64,000 nt of DNA, from assembly GCA_001599355.1 (NCBI GenBank), contig BCGQ01000001.1:251135-315134 (forward strand), in the 5' to 3' direction. Source of the stretch: Nakazawaea peltata (taxonomy: Eukaryota; Ascomycota; Pichiomycetes; Alaninales; Pachysolenaceae). The translations under genes and the position numbers were made by a program. The notes beneath the pieces are model-generated. The model searched no databases and was not told the DNA's origin. It saw only the letters and a program-made list of their open reading frames with translations. Below are positions 40,387 through 51,891 of this stretch, in pieces. Each line of letters opens with the position of its first letter. Within the stretch, counting starts at the first letter, position 1.

Positions 40387-41102
40387 GATATTTGGGTCTC
40401 TCTTTCCTTTCTTTTCTTTGCACTTTGAACCAAATCATTCCATCTGTTATTAAGTTTAGAAATTTCATTCTCCAAATTGGTGTTTTCTTTCTTTAATAAA
40501 ATCAATTCTTTCTTCATTTCATCATAATCTCGGTCCTCTTTTACCGGGGCATGTAATTCCATCACTTCTTCTTGTCCTCCTAAGCACATCACTAGACTGG
40601 TGTATAATTTGTCGAATTGTTTCATCTTGAGATCGTAGTTCAGACTGATTTTGTGTAGAAGGTCGTTCTCATATTTCAATTTCTGCTCAGGTGTAGTCAT
40701 CAGGTCGATGTTATTACTATTAACTTTCAATATCCTTAATTTTTGTTGGAGGTCCAGTAAATTTTGATCCACCTTAGGATCTGCCCTGAAAGATGTAGTG
40801 ATTTCTAGTAACTTGGATCGAAGTTTGCCATCATTGGATTCGTCTATCGATGCTGTTTTGTCTTTCTTACCATCTTTCTTTCGTTGTAGAATGATTTCCA
40901 ATTCTCTTCTTCTCTTGTCCAGTTGATCTTTTAGCATCCTCAATGACCTTATTAAGTTGACACTGTCATCATCGGGTTCTATATCTTGTATGAGTTCGTT
41001 ATATTTGTCGGTTATGGTGAGAAGTAAATTGATTGCTTCTTGTAGATCTCCTTTAAGGATAGATCTTTGGGCTTTTACTTGAATGCTGTAGATTTTGTCC
41101 AT
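40383..41102 (-). CDS. Coiled-coil protein with MIT-like N-terminus, possible Atg38
   Basis: A 239-aa, mostly helical and highly charged protein. The first about 45 residues (KAQRSILKGDLQEAINLLLTITDKYNELI) resemble an MIT domain. The C-terminal about 60 residues (DEMKKELILLKKENTNLENEISKLNNRW) form a heptad-like coiled coil. This order and size match Atg38 (226 aa in S. cerevisiae), which dimerises through its C-terminus and supports the autophagic PI3-kinase complex I. The resemblance is architectural, not a sequence match I can confirm. The stop overlaps the RPN5 stop. Head-to-head with LDB17 across about 300 bp of C-rich promoter. Confidence 0.5.
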   Translation of the reverse strand: MDKIYSIQVKAQRSILKGDLQEAINLLLTITDKYNELIQDIEPDDDSVNLIRSLRMLKDQLDKRRRELEIILQRKKDGKKDKTASIDESNDGKLRSKLLEITTSFRADPKVDQNLLDLQQKLRILKVNSNNIDLMTTPEQKLKYENDLLHKISLNYDLKMKQFDKLYTSLVMCLGGQEEVMELHAPVKEDRDYDEMKKELILLKKENTNLENEISKLNNRWNDLVQSAKKRKERETQIS

Positions 41103-41400
41103 GGTGATGAAGATGAGTGGGGTGTTCGTAGATACCTCTGATTGGTATTTAACTTGCCCATCTGTTTATCCGACAGGTGTACCTCACTCTGCCCTGTGCC
41201 CTCATTCTGCCCTACGATCCCCTTAATATTTCCCTCCCTTGCCCTTTTCCCTCCCAGATTATCTGCCCTCCCCAGTCTTTCACTATCTCCCTGCCAAAAA
41301 CTGCCAAATTTGTGCCCCTCGACCAATCTCTCACTTGCGCACACATTTCACATGATTAACCGCCAACTCCACCAACTCCATACCCAGCACCACACCGACA

Positions 41401-42966
41401 ATGGGGCAACCTCCGCTGCTGGATCAGCTACAAGATGACCAGATCTCTTTAGACGATTTCTGGCAAATCCTATCCCAAATTTTAGGTCTCCCCCTCGATT
41501 ACGGTGAATCAATTCAAGATTCAATAAACAAGAAACTTGTAGGATGTATTGCACTGATCAATAAGTTTGTTTCATATCACAAATTCGAGACCAGAGAACA
41601 GGAATTCGAGTTCTACTATGTGTTTACGAAGAAGATGATTGTACGACCGGAATTCGAGTCCAATCATGTCTTTTGTATCCGCAAATTACTCTCACTTCTA
41701 GAGTACACGGTGTCGAATGAGACTCCATATGTGTCATACTACTCGATCAAGGTTGATGATGAGATGCAAGATGAAGTAGTGACGTATTTGAATGATAATT
41801 CAAGGTTGGTCAGCACTGTATTGTTCATTCTTTTGATATACAATCGACTCTCCAATGAGGTGATGTCGGTCTTGAAAGAATTCCAAGGTTTCCCCATAGT
41901 CACAAGACTTATTGTTCATAATTTCAATAAATCCAAATGTCGTCAATTGGAGCAAGTGGATTCCGTTTATAAGAACTGCATGGAATTGATATACGAGTTT
42001 TGTTCGGCGGTTAAGTTGGACTCCCAGGAGTTGAATGATGTCGATATTGCTTTCGTCAACTACTTATTGGGATCGATCCGTGGGTTCACTAGAGTGGAAG
42101 ACGAATTCAATTTCTACAAATTCAAAGTGGTGGTCATATTAAATGAACAATATATGGTTAATTTTTATGAACTTCAAGGCTCTGAGACTGGTCCATGTGA
42201 AAATAAGATCTTTGTCACCTTGTTGAAGAACGAAGAAATGTTTAGAAATTTTGTCGATTGTTTGATTTTGAACTTTAATCGTGAGACCGATGATCATATG
42301 ATTCAAATATTGATCTTAAAGATTTTGTATTTGATGTTTACTACATCATTGACTTGTCAGAAATTCTATTTAAACGATTTGAAGGTGCTCATAGATATTT
42401 TCGTTAGAGAATTGAACAATTTATCAATCCACGATCATCAAATACCTCTTATCAATACTTATCTTCGAGTATTATACCCGATGTTACTCTTTTCTCAATT
42501 GAAAACTGAGAAATACAAGTTCAATTTCTTAGCCGAATTGTCGGAGAATTTACTTCGTGATCTAGAAGATACCGAAGCGTATTCTTCCAGTATGAATAAA
42601 GAGGATTTAGAAGAAGTCCCCACCAGTAAACGGTTGGTGATGAGATTATTAAAGTTTTTAAACCAAAGAGAGCTAATTAGAGGGGAAAGTTTTTCCTCAG
42701 AAATTAGTAGTAATAGTGCGACTAATATTAACAAATTGAATTCCAAATCACTGACTTTTGATCAATCTGCTGTGATAGAAGATCAAGAGCCAGAAATTTC
42801 TAGACCAAGCTCGAGGTCTAGTTCCATAGTATCGCAAACGTCTTCGCTGTCGACTGGATCTAAAAAGGCCCCACCCCCACCACTTCCGCGCAAAGCCCTT
42901 TTTAAGACCGACAGTTCTAGTGAGATTTCGTTTGCGTCGATTTCGCCTACGATTCCTAGACGATAA
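41401..42966 (+). CDS. LDB17: Ldb17/SPIN90-family actin and endocytosis regulator
   Basis: A 521-aa protein (yeast Ldb17 491 aa). Residues about 1-400 form the armadillo-like SPIN90/Ldb17 helical domain: LVGCIALINKFV, NHVFCIRKLLSLLEYT, LKILYLMFTTSLTCQKFYLNDL and LINTYLRVLYPML. The C-terminal 120 residues are Ser-rich and end in a proline motif KKAPPPPLPRK (about 488-498), a likely SH3 ligand. By family knowledge it activates Arp2/3 for linear filaments and acts at cortical actin patches. Confidence 0.88.
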   Translation: MGQPPLLDQLQDDQISLDDFWQILSQILGLPLDYGESIQDSINKKLVGCIALINKFVSYHKFETREQEFEFYYVFTKKMIVRPEFESNHVFCIRKLLSLLEYTVSNETPYVSYYSIKVDDEMQDEVVTYLNDNSRLVSTVLFILLIYNRLSNEVMSVLKEFQGFPIVTRLIVHNFNKSKCRQLEQVDSVYKNCMELIYEFCSAVKLDSQELNDVDIAFVNYLLGSIRGFTRVEDEFNFYKFKVVVILNEQYMVNFYELQGSETGPCENKIFVTLLKNEEMFRNFVDCLILNFNRETDDHMIQILILKILYLMFTTSLTCQKFYLNDLKVLIDIFVRELNNLSIHDHQIPLINTYLRVLYPMLLFSQLKTEKYKFNFLAELSENLLRDLEDTEAYSSSMNKEDLEEVPTSKRLVMRLLKFLNQRELIRGESFSSEISSNSATNINKLNSKSLTFDQSAVIEDQEPEISRPSSRSSSIVSQTSSLSTGSKKAPPPPLPRKALFKTDSSSEISFASISPTIPRR

Positions 42967-43464
42967 TTAGCATTGCATAGAATGAATAAATGAGTAAATG
43001 AGAGATTGGTGTAGATGGAGTAGGTGGAGTATCACGGTAGATATGATAGGGATATCTAGGCTTCTGGGTTAGGAATATAGTGTGGTCCATTTGGTTGATC
43101 CATCCCTGCTAGTTCAGTTTTATTTGGGGATATAAAATTTATAAATCATAAGTGAGTAGAATTGATTGATTGGATAAGTTAAGAAATATTGAAGATATTA
43201 AGAGTTCTGAGTAGGTAATTCAAGAACTACGGAATACTTATTGAATCACAAGATATAGAATAATTGACCCCCATTTGACTCCTATCCGTTTCATTACCCC
43301 CCTTGATAACCCCCATTTCATTAGCAATTTATTAGAATAAACCCCTTCTAAGGCACTTTATGAAAATGCCCTGTAATTAGTAAAAAATCGCGTCAGAGTG
43401 ATGACAAGTGATCAGAGGTAGAAGAGACTCAAAGAAAGTGGACGACGGCGGAACCTATAGAACA
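42967..43464. other. Intergenic region upstream of the SCM3-like gene with four ACCCC boxes
   Basis: About 500 bp without another gene. ACCCCC-type boxes at 43267-43272, 43296-43302, 43309-43314 and 43341-43345 lie within 80 bp. The SCM3-like frame runs back to 43405, but the only codon before the chosen ATG that could start it is a GTG. Confidence 0.55.
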
Positions 43465-44511
43465 ATGGAGAATACTCTGCCCGTTGAGCTTCGAAGAGCC
43501 GCAAATTTGCAGCGTCTGCGATTACTCAAAAGTAGACAGTTGGCTCTGAGAAGAGCTGAGTCATTTGAGGAAGAGCTTGGATCAAGTCACGATACAGTAC
43601 CACCGCCAGACGAAGTTAACGTGTATACCTCGCCTGAGTTACAAAAGAAGCAAATGGAAACTAGAAATAGGATCAAATCCAATTGGGAACTGCTTATACT
43701 GCGTATATCCAAATATGATGAGCAAGATCAGGGTGATGTCCTAGATATTAGAACCTTGGAGATAGTGGAGGATAGAGGCCATATAAAGTCGTTACCTGGA
43801 GGGGCCCAGAATAGTATATGGAGAGAGGAACCTGTAATTAGACGATCAATTGAGAAGAATGATCGTAAACCATTGAAACTGCAACACCAGTTCCAACCTC
43901 AGTTGTCTCTTTTGAAAGAGTTGCGGGCCAATTCACCAGAAGATGACTTAATGTTTGTGGACGATAAACCGTCATCGGTCAGTGTATTGAAACAAAAAGC
44001 ACTTCTGAAGCAACGTAGAGAACTGAAGATGTTCAGTTTAGTGGATTCCGAGTCTTTAATTGACGTTCCTATGAAAACTACATCGATCTCTAAGGCTGAG
44101 GGGTTGAAGGAAGGATTAAAAGAGGTATTAAATCATTTTAGAGAGGGATCGAGAAGTAATGGGAATGTGAGTAGTGTTAAAGTACTGGAACCTGAATTCA
44201 GTCCTACCAAACCTCTGAAAAACTCTTATTCTCACATGAAGAGCCCCTCAAAATCATTTTCCTTAAATGAAGATAGCCCCAATGAAGAAAGTGACGATTT
44301 TTATAGCGCAGAAGAAAATGAATCTCAACACAGTGGGGGTGAAAAGCTAATTGATCCAGTTGGTGATGATTTATTTTCCGATGATGAGGATATCAATAGT
44401 ATTTTGCGTAAATTAAGTCGACTGGGTTCGCCTATGAAAAGGGGAGGGGGGACTCTAGAAGGACCATCTCCTAAGAGGCATTCGCCTTCTAAAAGTTTGC
44501 ATCGTATTTAG
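43465..44511 (+). CDS. SCM3: Scm3-like centromeric histone (Cse4/CENP-A) chaperone
   Basis: A 348-aa protein from ATG 43465 (MENTLPVELRRA). A charged N-terminal helix (LQRLRLLKSRQLALRRAESF) is followed by the segment RNRIKSNWELLILRISKYD...DVLDIRTLEIVEDRGHIKSL (residues about 70-125). The W-x(n)-KY plus DxxTxEIVxDxGHxxSL pattern is that of the Scm3/HJURP family, which places the CENP-A nucleosome at centromeres. The rest is disordered, with SP-rich basic patches (SPMKRGG, SPKRHSPSK) and an acidic block DDLFSDDEDINS. S. cerevisiae Scm3 is shorter (223 aa). An in-frame GTG at 43408 would add 19 residues; an upstream exon cannot be ruled out. Confidence 0.68.
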   Translation: MENTLPVELRRAANLQRLRLLKSRQLALRRAESFEEELGSSHDTVPPPDEVNVYTSPELQKKQMETRNRIKSNWELLILRISKYDEQDQGDVLDIRTLEIVEDRGHIKSLPGGAQNSIWREEPVIRRSIEKNDRKPLKLQHQFQPQLSLLKELRANSPEDDLMFVDDKPSSVSVLKQKALLKQRRELKMFSLVDSESLIDVPMKTTSISKAEGLKEGLKEVLNHFREGSRSNGNVSSVKVLEPEFSPTKPLKNSYSHMKSPSKSFSLNEDSPNEESDDFYSAEENESQHSGGEKLIDPVGDDLFSDDEDINSILRKLSRLGSPMKRGGGTLEGPSPKRHSPSKSLHRI

Positions 44512-44844
44512 CATAGATAATAAATGGTATAAATATGAAGAGTAAAGAGTAGAGAGTGATTTTGTGATGGGGTTATGATTGGGTCTCTTCCCTTGCCCTA
44601 CTTTGTATCACCTCCTTTAGGGTATAGTTGCCTTGGTTAGCTCCCCTCGGTTTACCCCTTTCCACCCTCGGTTTACCCCTTTCTCCTGCCCTCGGTTTAC
44701 CCCTTTTCCCCTCGGTTTGCGCACAAAAATTCTCGAAAATTCTGAGCGTCCAGGCTCCGTTCACTATTTAAGGGGCACAATTAAGGGCCAGAACCAAGCA
44801 CAAACCAAGGAGAAACCAAGAAACACACCAAGCAGCCCCAAATA
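44512..44844. promoter_or_regulatory. CPR6 promoter: tandem CCTCGGTTTACCCC repeats, HSE and TATA-like box
   Basis: A 333-bp region. Four spaced copies of CCTCGGTTTACCCC or a truncated version lie between 44645 and 44720. Just downstream is a perfect three-unit heat-shock element (44730-44742), then a TATTTAA box (about 44765-44771) about 75 bp before the ATG. Confidence 0.75.
44730..44742. promoter_or_regulatory. Perfect heat-shock element TTCtcGAAaaTTC
   Basis: Three alternating nGAAn units with exact 5-bp spacing, 103 bp upstream of the Cpr6 ATG. Hsf1 controls Hsp90 co-chaperones including Cpr6 in yeast, so gene and site agree. Confidence 0.82.
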
Positions 44845-45963
44845 ATGTCCGACAAACGTTCTAAAGTATTTTTCGATATTTCCATCGGCGGAGTTCCACA
44901 AGGTCGTGTGATTTTCGAACTTTACAACGATATAGTTCCAAAGACCGCCGAGAACTTCAGAGCTTTATGTACCGGAGAACATGGAGAGACAGCCACCGGT
45001 ATCCCATTGTCTTATAAGGGATCTATTTTCCATAGAGTGATCAAGGATTTCATGATCCAAGGTGGAGATTTCACCAGTAAACACATTGGGGCTCCATATG
45101 GAACTGGTGGACTGTCGATTTACGGTGAAAAATTCGATGACGAGAATTTCGAAAAGACCCACGACGCTCCATTTTTATTGTCGATGGCCAATTCGGGTCC
45201 AGGAACTAATGGATCCCAATTCTTTGTTACTACCAAGGAGACTCCTCATTTAGATGGAAAGCATGTTGTTTTCGGTAGAGTTTTGAGCGGTAAATCTGTC
45301 ATCCGTAGAATCGAGAGAACAAAGACCGGAGAAAGTGATAGACCAGTAGAGGATTGTGTGATTGAAGATTGTGGTGAATTGGCTGCTGATTATAAGATTG
45401 AAGCTGCTGGGACAGATGATGGTACAGGAGATGTTTATGAGGAAATCTTGGCTGACAATGATAATATCAATATTAATAAGCCAGAATCAGTATTTGAAGC
45501 CGTCTCAAACATCAAGGATATCGGTACTAAGCTTTTCAAAGCTGGTGATATCGAAAAGGCTTACTCCAAATATCACAAAGCTGCTTCTTATTTGGAAGAA
45601 TACTTCCCAGATGATCTTTCAGATGAAGATTTGGCTAAATTATACAGTTTAAAATCTTCATGCTACTTAAATGAAAGTTTGATGGCTATGAAATTGAATA
45701 AAGGTAAAGAAACAGTAGCTGCGGCTAATAATGCTTTGGCAGTCGAAGGAATCGATGATAAAACTAAAGCCAAAGCTTTATACCGTCGTGGTATGGGATA
45801 CTTCAAAGCACACGATGAAGTAAGTGCACTTGAATCGTTCGAACAAGCTTTAGTTCTTGCTCCAAATGATGCTGCAATCCTTAAAGGTATCTCCGATGTT
45901 AAAGAACATGCCAAGAAGGTTAAACTGCAACAAAAGAAGGCATTTAGTAAATTCTTCTCATAA
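44845..45963 (+). CDS. CPR6: Cyclophilin-40 peptidyl-prolyl isomerase, Hsp90 co-chaperone
   Basis: A 372-aa protein (yeast Cpr6 371 aa). Residues 1-175 form a cyclophilin domain with [26 protein letters not shown] and LDGKHVVFG, keeping the catalytic Arg and Phe residues and the cyclosporin-binding region. Residues about 215-365 form three TPR repeats ([22 protein letters not shown]) that bind the MEEVD end of Hsp90. The C-terminus [15 protein letters not shown] is the usual charged end. Closer in size to Cpr6 than to Cpr7 (393 aa). The promoter holds a perfect heat-shock element. Confidence 0.94.
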   Translation: MSDKRSKVFFDISIGGVPQGRVIFELYNDIVPKTAENFRALCTGEHGETATGIPLSYKGSIFHRVIKDFMIQGGDFTSKHIGAPYGTGGLSIYGEKFDDENFEKTHDAPFLLSMANSGPGTNGSQFFVTTKETPHLDGKHVVFGRVLSGKSVIRRIERTKTGESDRPVEDCVIEDCGELAADYKIEAAGTDDGTGDVYEEILADNDNININKPESVFEAVSNIKDIGTKLFKAGDIEKAYSKYHKAASYLEEYFPDDLSDEDLAKLYSLKSSCYLNESLMAMKLNKGKETVAAANNALAVEGIDDKTKAKALYRRGMGYFKAHDEVSALESFEQALVLAPNDAAILKGISDVKEHAKKVKLQQKKAFSKFFS

Positions 45964-46564
45964 ATGTACATAATACAAATTGACTTCACCTTTGAAAGTA
46001 GTAGAGCTCATAGTAGTGCACGTTGAACCAAAACCCAATACAGTAACCGTATCACAAAGTCGTGCACCCCCAATCTCCCAATCCAGTAATCTTATCTCCC
46101 CTCCCCAAAAGTCGTGTCGGCGCGCACCAATTCCCACTTTTTCGCCCCCAACGAAAAATTCTCAACGATCAATTTAAAAAATAACAAACGCTACCATACA
46201 AAGGTATCAAAAGGACATCCAAGAACCTTTGAATCCTTGACCAGTCGCAGACCAATACATTAACATATTGGTACGAATCGGACAACACTTGTGAGGGAGA
46301 TTGTTCGATAGATTCACACGTTTGAATTCACTGGTGGATACGTCTTCTCGGCAAATTAATTAATTTGGAGATTTCACAAAGGATAGCACTCATTTAGTTG
46401 TAGTTGCGTTTCAAGGTATTGAGATAGATTTGGGTCTTGTTTATAGAGAGGGTAGCACACCTACTACGGCAGAACAGTATTAAAATCGTAAAAAAGCATC
46501 ATTGTGTCAAGGGCGCTTAATTGAAAATTGAAAATCGAAAAAAAAAGTTTGTATTATAATCAGC
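45964..46564. other. RPO21 promoter region
   Basis: A 601-bp region. AGTCGTGC (46058-46065) and AGTCGTGT (46110-46117) are in the upstream half. A 7-bp inverted repeat ACCAATA/TATTGGT lies near 46251-46273. No gene is seen. Confidence 0.6.
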
Positions 46565-49500
46565 ATGGCTAGCAAAGGAGGGAGATTCCCATATTCCAGT
46601 GCTCCTCTTCGTACTGTTAAAGAGGTCCAGTTCGGGCTTCTTTCCCCAGAAGAAATTAGAGCTATTTCCGTCGCTAAGATTGAATATCCAGAGGTTATGG
46701 ATCAAGCTCAACAAAAGTTAAGAGTTGGAGGTTTGAATGACCCGAGATTGGGTCCTATCGATCGTTTCTTGAAATGTGAGACTTGTGGTGAAGATTCAAA
46801 CGAGTGTCCTGGTCATTTCGGTCATATCGAATTGGCTAGACCTGTCTTCCATATTGGTTTCGTGGCTAAGATTAAGAAGGTTTGTGAGTGTGTCTGTATG
46901 CATTGTGGTAAATTACTTTTGGATGAGACAAACCCATTATTTGCCCAGGCCATCAAGATTAAGGATCCAAAGAAGAGATTCAACGCCGTTTGGAACTTGT
47001 GTAAAACTAAGATGGTTTGTGAGGCCGATATCCCAACAGAAGAAGGTAATGAACAACTGATATCTAGAGGAGGTTGTGGTAACTCTCAACCTACTATTAG
47101 AAAAGATGGTTTGAAGTTATGGGGTACTTGGAAGAGTAATGTAGACGAGAATGAACAACCAGAAAGAAGATTATTGACTCCTTCTGAGATTTTGAATGTA
47201 TTCAAACATATCTCTGCCAAAGATGCCCATTATCTTGGATTCAACGAGGATTATGCTCGTCCAGAATGGATGTTGATCACCGTCTTACCAGTTCCTCCTC
47301 CTCATGTCAGACCTTCTGTTCAAGTTAATGACACTGCTCGTAGTGAAGATGATTTGACCTTCAAGTTGGCCGATATCGTCAAGTACAACATGAGTGTTCT
47401 GAAGCTTGAAATGGATGGTTCTCCACTGCATGTTATCTCCGAATATGAGGCTTTGTTGCAATTCCACGTTGCCACTTATATGGATAATGACATTGCAGGT
47501 CAACCTCAAGCATTACAAAAGTCCGGTAGACCTATTAAATCTATCAGAGCCAGATTAAAGGGTAAAGAAGGTAGAGTTAGAGGTAACTTGATGGGTAAGC
47601 GTGTTGATTTCTCAGCTCGTACCGTCATTTCCGGTGACCCTAACTTGGAATTAGACCAAGTTGGTGTCCCAAGATCGATTGCTCGTACCTTGACTTACCC
47701 TGAAATGGTTACACCTTATAACATCCACAAATTGACCGAATTAGTAAGAAACGGACCTAACGAACACCCTGGTGCCCGTTATGTCTTCCGTGATACCGGT
47801 GAACGTATCGATTTGAAGTACCATAAGCGTGCTGGTGACATTGCTTTGCAGTACGGATGGATCGTTGAACGTCATCTTATGGATGATGACCCGGTTTTAT
47901 TCAACCGTCAACCTTCGTTACATAAAATGTCCATGATGTGTCATAGAGTTAGGGTGATGCCTTATTCCACCTTTAGATTGAACTTGTCGGTCACTTCTCC
48001 TTATAATGCCGATTTCGATGGTGATGAAATGAACTTACACGTTCCACAAAGTGAAGAAACCAGAGCTGAGTTATCTCAAATTTGTGCCGTTCCATTGCAA
48101 ATCGTCTCTCCACAATCCAATAAACCAGTCATGGGTATTGTCCAAGATACCTTGTGTGGTATTAGAAAGATGACTCTTCGAGACATTTTTATTGAATACG
48201 ACCAAGTAATGAATATCTTGTACTGGATTCCAGACTGGGATGGAGTCATTCCTGAACCTACCATTTTGAAACCAAAGCCTTTATGGACTGGTAAGCAGAT
48301 GCTTTCGATGGTCATTCCAAAGGGTATTAACTTGGAGAGAAAGGATGATAAGTTCACCTATTTGTCTAAAGATGACACTGGTATGTTGATTGTCGATGGT
48401 GAGATCATGTTGGGTGTTGTCAATAAGAAGACTGTAGGAGCCACTGGCGGTGGGTTGATCCATGCCGTCATGAGAGAGAAGGGTCCTTATGTTTGTGCTA
48501 ATTTGTTTGGTAATATTCAAAAGGTTGTCAATTATTGGCTTTTACACAATGGTTTCTCCATTGGTATTGGTGATACTATTGCCGATACTCCTACTGTCAA
48601 GTCTATCACTGAGACAATTGAGCGTGCCAAGGATAAAGTCCAAGCCATCATCTTGAAGGCTCAAAACAATGAGTTACCTCCAGAACCTGGTATGACTTTG
48701 AGAGAATCTTTCGAACAAAGTGTATCGCAAGTATTAAATCAAGCGCGTGATGACGTTGGTAAAGCCACTGCCGATGCCTTGAAAGAATTGAATAACGTCA
48801 AACAGATGGTTTCCGCCGGTTCCAAGGGTTCCAACATTAATATCTCCCAAATGTCTGCCTGTGTCGGTCAACAGATCGTTGAAGGTAAACGTATTCCATT
48901 CGGTTTCGCCGATAGATCGTTACCTCATTTCACCAAGGATGATTACTCACCTGAATCCAAGGGTTTCGTTGAGAACTCGTACTTGCGTGGTTTGACTCCA
49001 CAAGAGTTCTTCTTCCACGCCATGGCTGGTCGTGAAGGTTTAATCGATACTGCCGTTAAGACTGCCGAAACAGGTTATATCCAACGTCGTTTGGTTAAGG
49101 CTTTGGAAGATATCATGGTTCATTACGATGGTACTACAAGAAACTCTCTTGGTAATATCTTACAATTCGTCTATGGTGAAGATGGTTTAGATGGTACTCA
49201 AGTCGAGAAGCAACTGATTGACACTATTCCAGGTACCGATGCCGCTTTCGAGGCTCGTTACAAAGTAAATCTTATGGATGAAAGTACCTCTCTTAGATCC
49301 GATTTGATCGAGGGAGGCTCTGATATCCTTGGTAATGTCGAGTTACAAGAACTTTTGGACGTTGAATATGAACAATTAGTACTGGATCGTCAATATTTGA
49401 GAGACATTTGTTTCCCAACTGGTGATTTCCAATGGCCTTTGCCAGTCAACATTCGTCGTATTATCCAGAACGCTCAAAAGATCTTCAACGTTGATACTTC

Positions 49501-51739
49501 TAAGCTGAGTGATTTGAATGTCCAAGACATCATCACTGGTGTCCAACAACTTTGTGCTAAGTTGTTCGTCACTAAGGGTACCGGAAGATTGTATGAAGAG
49601 ACCCAAGAGAATGCCACTTTGTTATTCCAATGTTTGGTTCGTTCTCGTCTTGCTACTCGTCGTGTCATTGAAGAGTTCAGATTGAACAAGCTGGCTTTCG
49701 ACTGGACTATTGGAGAGATTGAATCTCAATTCCAAAAATCCGTCGTGAATGCCGGTGAAATGGTTGGTGTCGTTGCTGCTCAATCTATTGGTGAACCAGC
49801 TACTCAGATGACCTTGAATACTTTCCATTTTGCTGGTGTTTCTTCTAAGAACGTCACATTAGGTGTTCCTCGTCTTAAGGAAATCTTGAACGTTGCCAAG
49901 AACATTAAGACTCCTGCTCTTACTGTTTATTTGGAACCAGAAGTTGCTGCTGACATCGAGAGAGCCAAGGTTGTTCAATCTGCCATCGAGCATGCCACAT
50001 TGAAGAATGTGACCGCTTCGACCGAGATTTATTACGATCCTGATCCAAGAACCACCGTCATCGAAGAAGATGTCGACACTGTCGAGGCCTACTTTGCTAT
50101 TCCAGATGAAAAGATCGAAGAGACCATCGACAAACAGTCTCCTTGGTTGCTTCGTTTCGAACTTGACCGTGCTAAGATGTTAGACAAGCAATTGACAATG
50201 AGTCAAGTAGTCGAGAAGATCCAAGAGAACTTCCTCGATGATCTTTTCATCATCTGGTCCGAAGATAACGCCGATAAGTTGATTATCCGTTGTCGTGTTG
50301 TTCGTGATCCTAAGGCCATGGACGAAGACGACGAGGACAAGGAAGATCAGATGTTGAAGATGGTGGAATCCAAGATGTTGGAGTCGATCTCCCTTCGTGG
50401 TATTCCAGGTATCACCAGAGTGTTCATGATGAAGCATAAGAAGAGAGCTCCAGATGCTACTGGTGCCTTCAAAGATGGTGAAGAATGGGTACTTGAAACC
50501 GATGGTATCAACCTTGGAGAGGTTATTTCTGTTCCAGGTGTCGATTCGACTAGAACTTACTCTAACTCCTTTGTTGAAGTATTGTCAGTCTTTGGTATCG
50601 AAGCTGCCAGACAAGCCTTGTACAAGGAGATTCTTAACGTTATTTCCTTCGATGGTTCGTATGTTAACTATAGACATATGGCTTTGTTGGTCGATGCTAT
50701 GACTTCGAGAGGTCACTTGATGGCCATTACTCGTCATGGTATTAACAGAGCCGATACCGGTGCTTTGATGAGAGCTTCTTTCGAAGAAACTGTCGAGATT
50801 CTTCTTGAAGCCGGTGCTGTTGCCGAATTAGACGATTGTCATGGTGTTTCTGAGAATGTTATGTTGGGTCAAATGGCTCCATTGGGTACTGGATCTTTCG
50901 ATGTCATGGTTGATGAGGCTATGCTTAGTACGATTGCTGGTAATGTTGCCCAAGGTGTCCCAGCTTCCTTCCTCAAGGGATCTTCTCTTGTCGATGGTGC
51001 TGCTACTCCTTACAGTATGGCCGAGAACTTGCACAATGATCAAATTTATGATGATGCTGTCGCTTCGTTCTCTCCAATTGTTCAAGCTGGTGCTGTTGAA
51101 GATGATCGTGGTGGTTTGACTGCTTATGGTGGAGGTATTCTGAGTCCATATAATCCTACATCGCCTGGATTCGCGGCTACGTCTCCGTTCTCTGGTGCTA
51201 CCTCACCAGGATATGGAGCTTCGTCGCCTTCGTACTCTCCAACATCTCCTTCATACTCTCCAACTTCACCATCTTATTCTCCTACATCTCCATCATACTC
51301 CCCAACCTCCCCATCATACTCACCTACATCTCCATCTTATTCCCCAACATCCCCATCGTACTCCCCAACATCGCCATCTTATTCTCCAACTTCACCATCA
51401 TACTCTCCAACTTCACCATCTTATTCCCCAACATCGCCATCCTATTCCCCAACGTCTCCATCATACTCACCTACATCCCCATCATACTCACCTACATCCC
51501 CACAGTATTCGCCAACCTCACCGCAATACTCCCCTACATCCCCACAATACTCCCCAACATCTCCACAATACTCCCCAACATCTCCACAATACTCCCCAAC
51601 GTCCCCACAGTATTCCCCAACGTCCCCACAATACTCACCAACTTCTCCTCAATACTCTCCTACTTCCCCTCAATACTCGCCTACCTCACCACAGTATAGT
51701 CCGGGATCTCCTACTTACGAGCCTAAGGAAGAGCATTGA
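46565..51739 (+). CDS. RPO21: RNA polymerase II largest subunit (Rpb1)
   Basis: A 1724-aa catalytic subunit (yeast 1733 aa). The clamp zinc site [17 protein letters not shown] is at about 68-84. The active-site NADFDGD motif (about 481-487) supplies the three Mg-binding Asp. The bridge helix and trigger loop are conserved ([38 protein letters not shown]). The C-terminal domain starts at 51233 with 23 heptads. In-frame CTG codons in this gene sit at variable positions, or at a position where human Rpb1 has Ala (47426-47428), and never at a leucine I recognise as invariant. Tail-to-tail with BPL1, 152 bp apart. Confidence 0.98.
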   Translation: MASKGGRFPYSSAPLRTVKEVQFGLLSPEEIRAISVAKIEYPEVMDQAQQKLRVGGLNDPRLGPIDRFLKCETCGEDSNECPGHFGHIELARPVFHIGFVAKIKKVCECVCMHCGKLLLDETNPLFAQAIKIKDPKKRFNAVWNLCKTKMVCEADIPTEEGNEQLISRGGCGNSQPTIRKDGLKLWGTWKSNVDENEQPERRLLTPSEILNVFKHISAKDAHYLGFNEDYARPEWMLITVLPVPPPHVRPSVQVNDTARSEDDLTFKLADIVKYNMSVLKLEMDGSPLHVISEYEALLQFHVATYMDNDIAGQPQALQKSGRPIKSIRARLKGKEGRVRGNLMGKRVDFSARTVISGDPNLELDQVGVPRSIARTLTYPEMVTPYNIHKLTELVRNGPNEHPGARYVFRDTGERIDLKYHKRAGDIALQYGWIVERHLMDDDPVLFNRQPSLHKMSMMCHRVRVMPYSTFRLNLSVTSPYNADFDGDEMNLHVPQSEETRAELSQICAVPLQIVSPQSNKPVMGIVQDTLCGIRKMTLRDIFIEYDQVMNILYWIPDWDGVIPEPTILKPKPLWTGKQMLSMVIPKGINLERKDDKFTYLSKDDTGMLIVDGEIMLGVVNKKTVGATGGGLIHAVMREKGPYVCANLFGNIQKVVNYWLLHNGFSIGIGDTIADTPTVKSITETIERAKDKVQAIILKAQNNELPPEPGMTLRESFEQSVSQVLNQARDDVGKATADALKELNNVKQMVSAGSKGSNINISQMSACVGQQIVEGKRIPFGFADRSLPHFTKDDYSPESKGFVENSYLRGLTPQEFFFHAMAGREGLIDTAVKTAETGYIQRRLVKALEDIMVHYDGTTRNSLGNILQFVYGEDGLDGTQVEKQLIDTIPGTDAAFEARYKVNLMDESTSLRSDLIEGGSDILGNVELQELLDVEYEQLVLDRQYLRDICFPTGDFQWPLPVNIRRIIQNAQKIFNVDTSKLSDLNVQDIITGVQQLCAKLFVTKGTGRLYEETQENATLLFQCLVRSRLATRRVIEEFRLNKLAFDWTIGEIESQFQKSVVNAGEMVGVVAAQSIGEPATQMTLNTFHFAGVSSKNVTLGVPRLKEILNVAKNIKTPALTVYLEPEVAADIERAKVVQSAIEHATLKNVTASTEIYYDPDPRTTVIEEDVDTVEAYFAIPDEKIEETIDKQSPWLLRFELDRAKMLDKQLTMSQVVEKIQENFLDDLFIIWSEDNADKLIIRCRVVRDPKAMDEDDEDKEDQMLKMVESKMLESISLRGIPGITRVFMMKHKKRAPDATGAFKDGEEWVLETDGINLGEVISVPGVDSTRTYSNSFVEVLSVFGIEAARQALYKEILNVISFDGSYVNYRHMALLVDAMTSRGHLMAITRHGINRADTGALMRASFEETVEILLEAGAVAELDDCHGVSENVMLGQMAPLGTGSFDVMVDEAMLSTIAGNVAQGVPASFLKGSSLVDGAATPYSMAENLHNDQIYDDAVASFSPIVQAGAVEDDRGGLTAYGGGILSPYNPTSPGFAATSPFSGATSPGYGASSPSYSPTSPSYSPTSPSYSPTSPSYSPTSPSYSPTSPSYSPTSPSYSPTSPSYSPTSPSYSPTSPSYSPTSPSYSPTSPSYSPTSPSYSPTSPQYSPTSPQYSPTSPQYSPTSPQYSPTSPQYSPTSPQYSPTSPQYSPTSPQYSPTSPQYSPTSPQYSPGSPTYEPKEEH
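51233..51715 (+). repeat. Rpb1 CTD heptad repeats, two-block (12 YSPTSPS + 10 YSPTSPQ + 1 YSPGSPT)
   Basis: A 21-bp coding repeat in strict register: 12 consensus YSPTSPS heptads, then 10 heptads with Gln in position 7, then YSPGSPT and the tail YEPKEEH. The switch from Ser7 to Gln7 is abrupt and complete. Confidence 0.96.
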
Positions 51740-51891
51740 ATGCATTCGGTCGAGTTTAATACATGTAATATAAAAGATACTCTGTCGTGTTGTCGACAAG
51801 AAGAAGTTCTAATTGTTGATCAGATAAGTTAAAAAGCCAAAAATATACTATTACAATTATATGAGATGTAGAAATAGAGTATACGTAGATG

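Noticed and set aside
51233-51715. CTD 21-bp repeats as a CRISPR-like or satellite array
   Set aside because: They are coding heptads of Rpb1 in frame.
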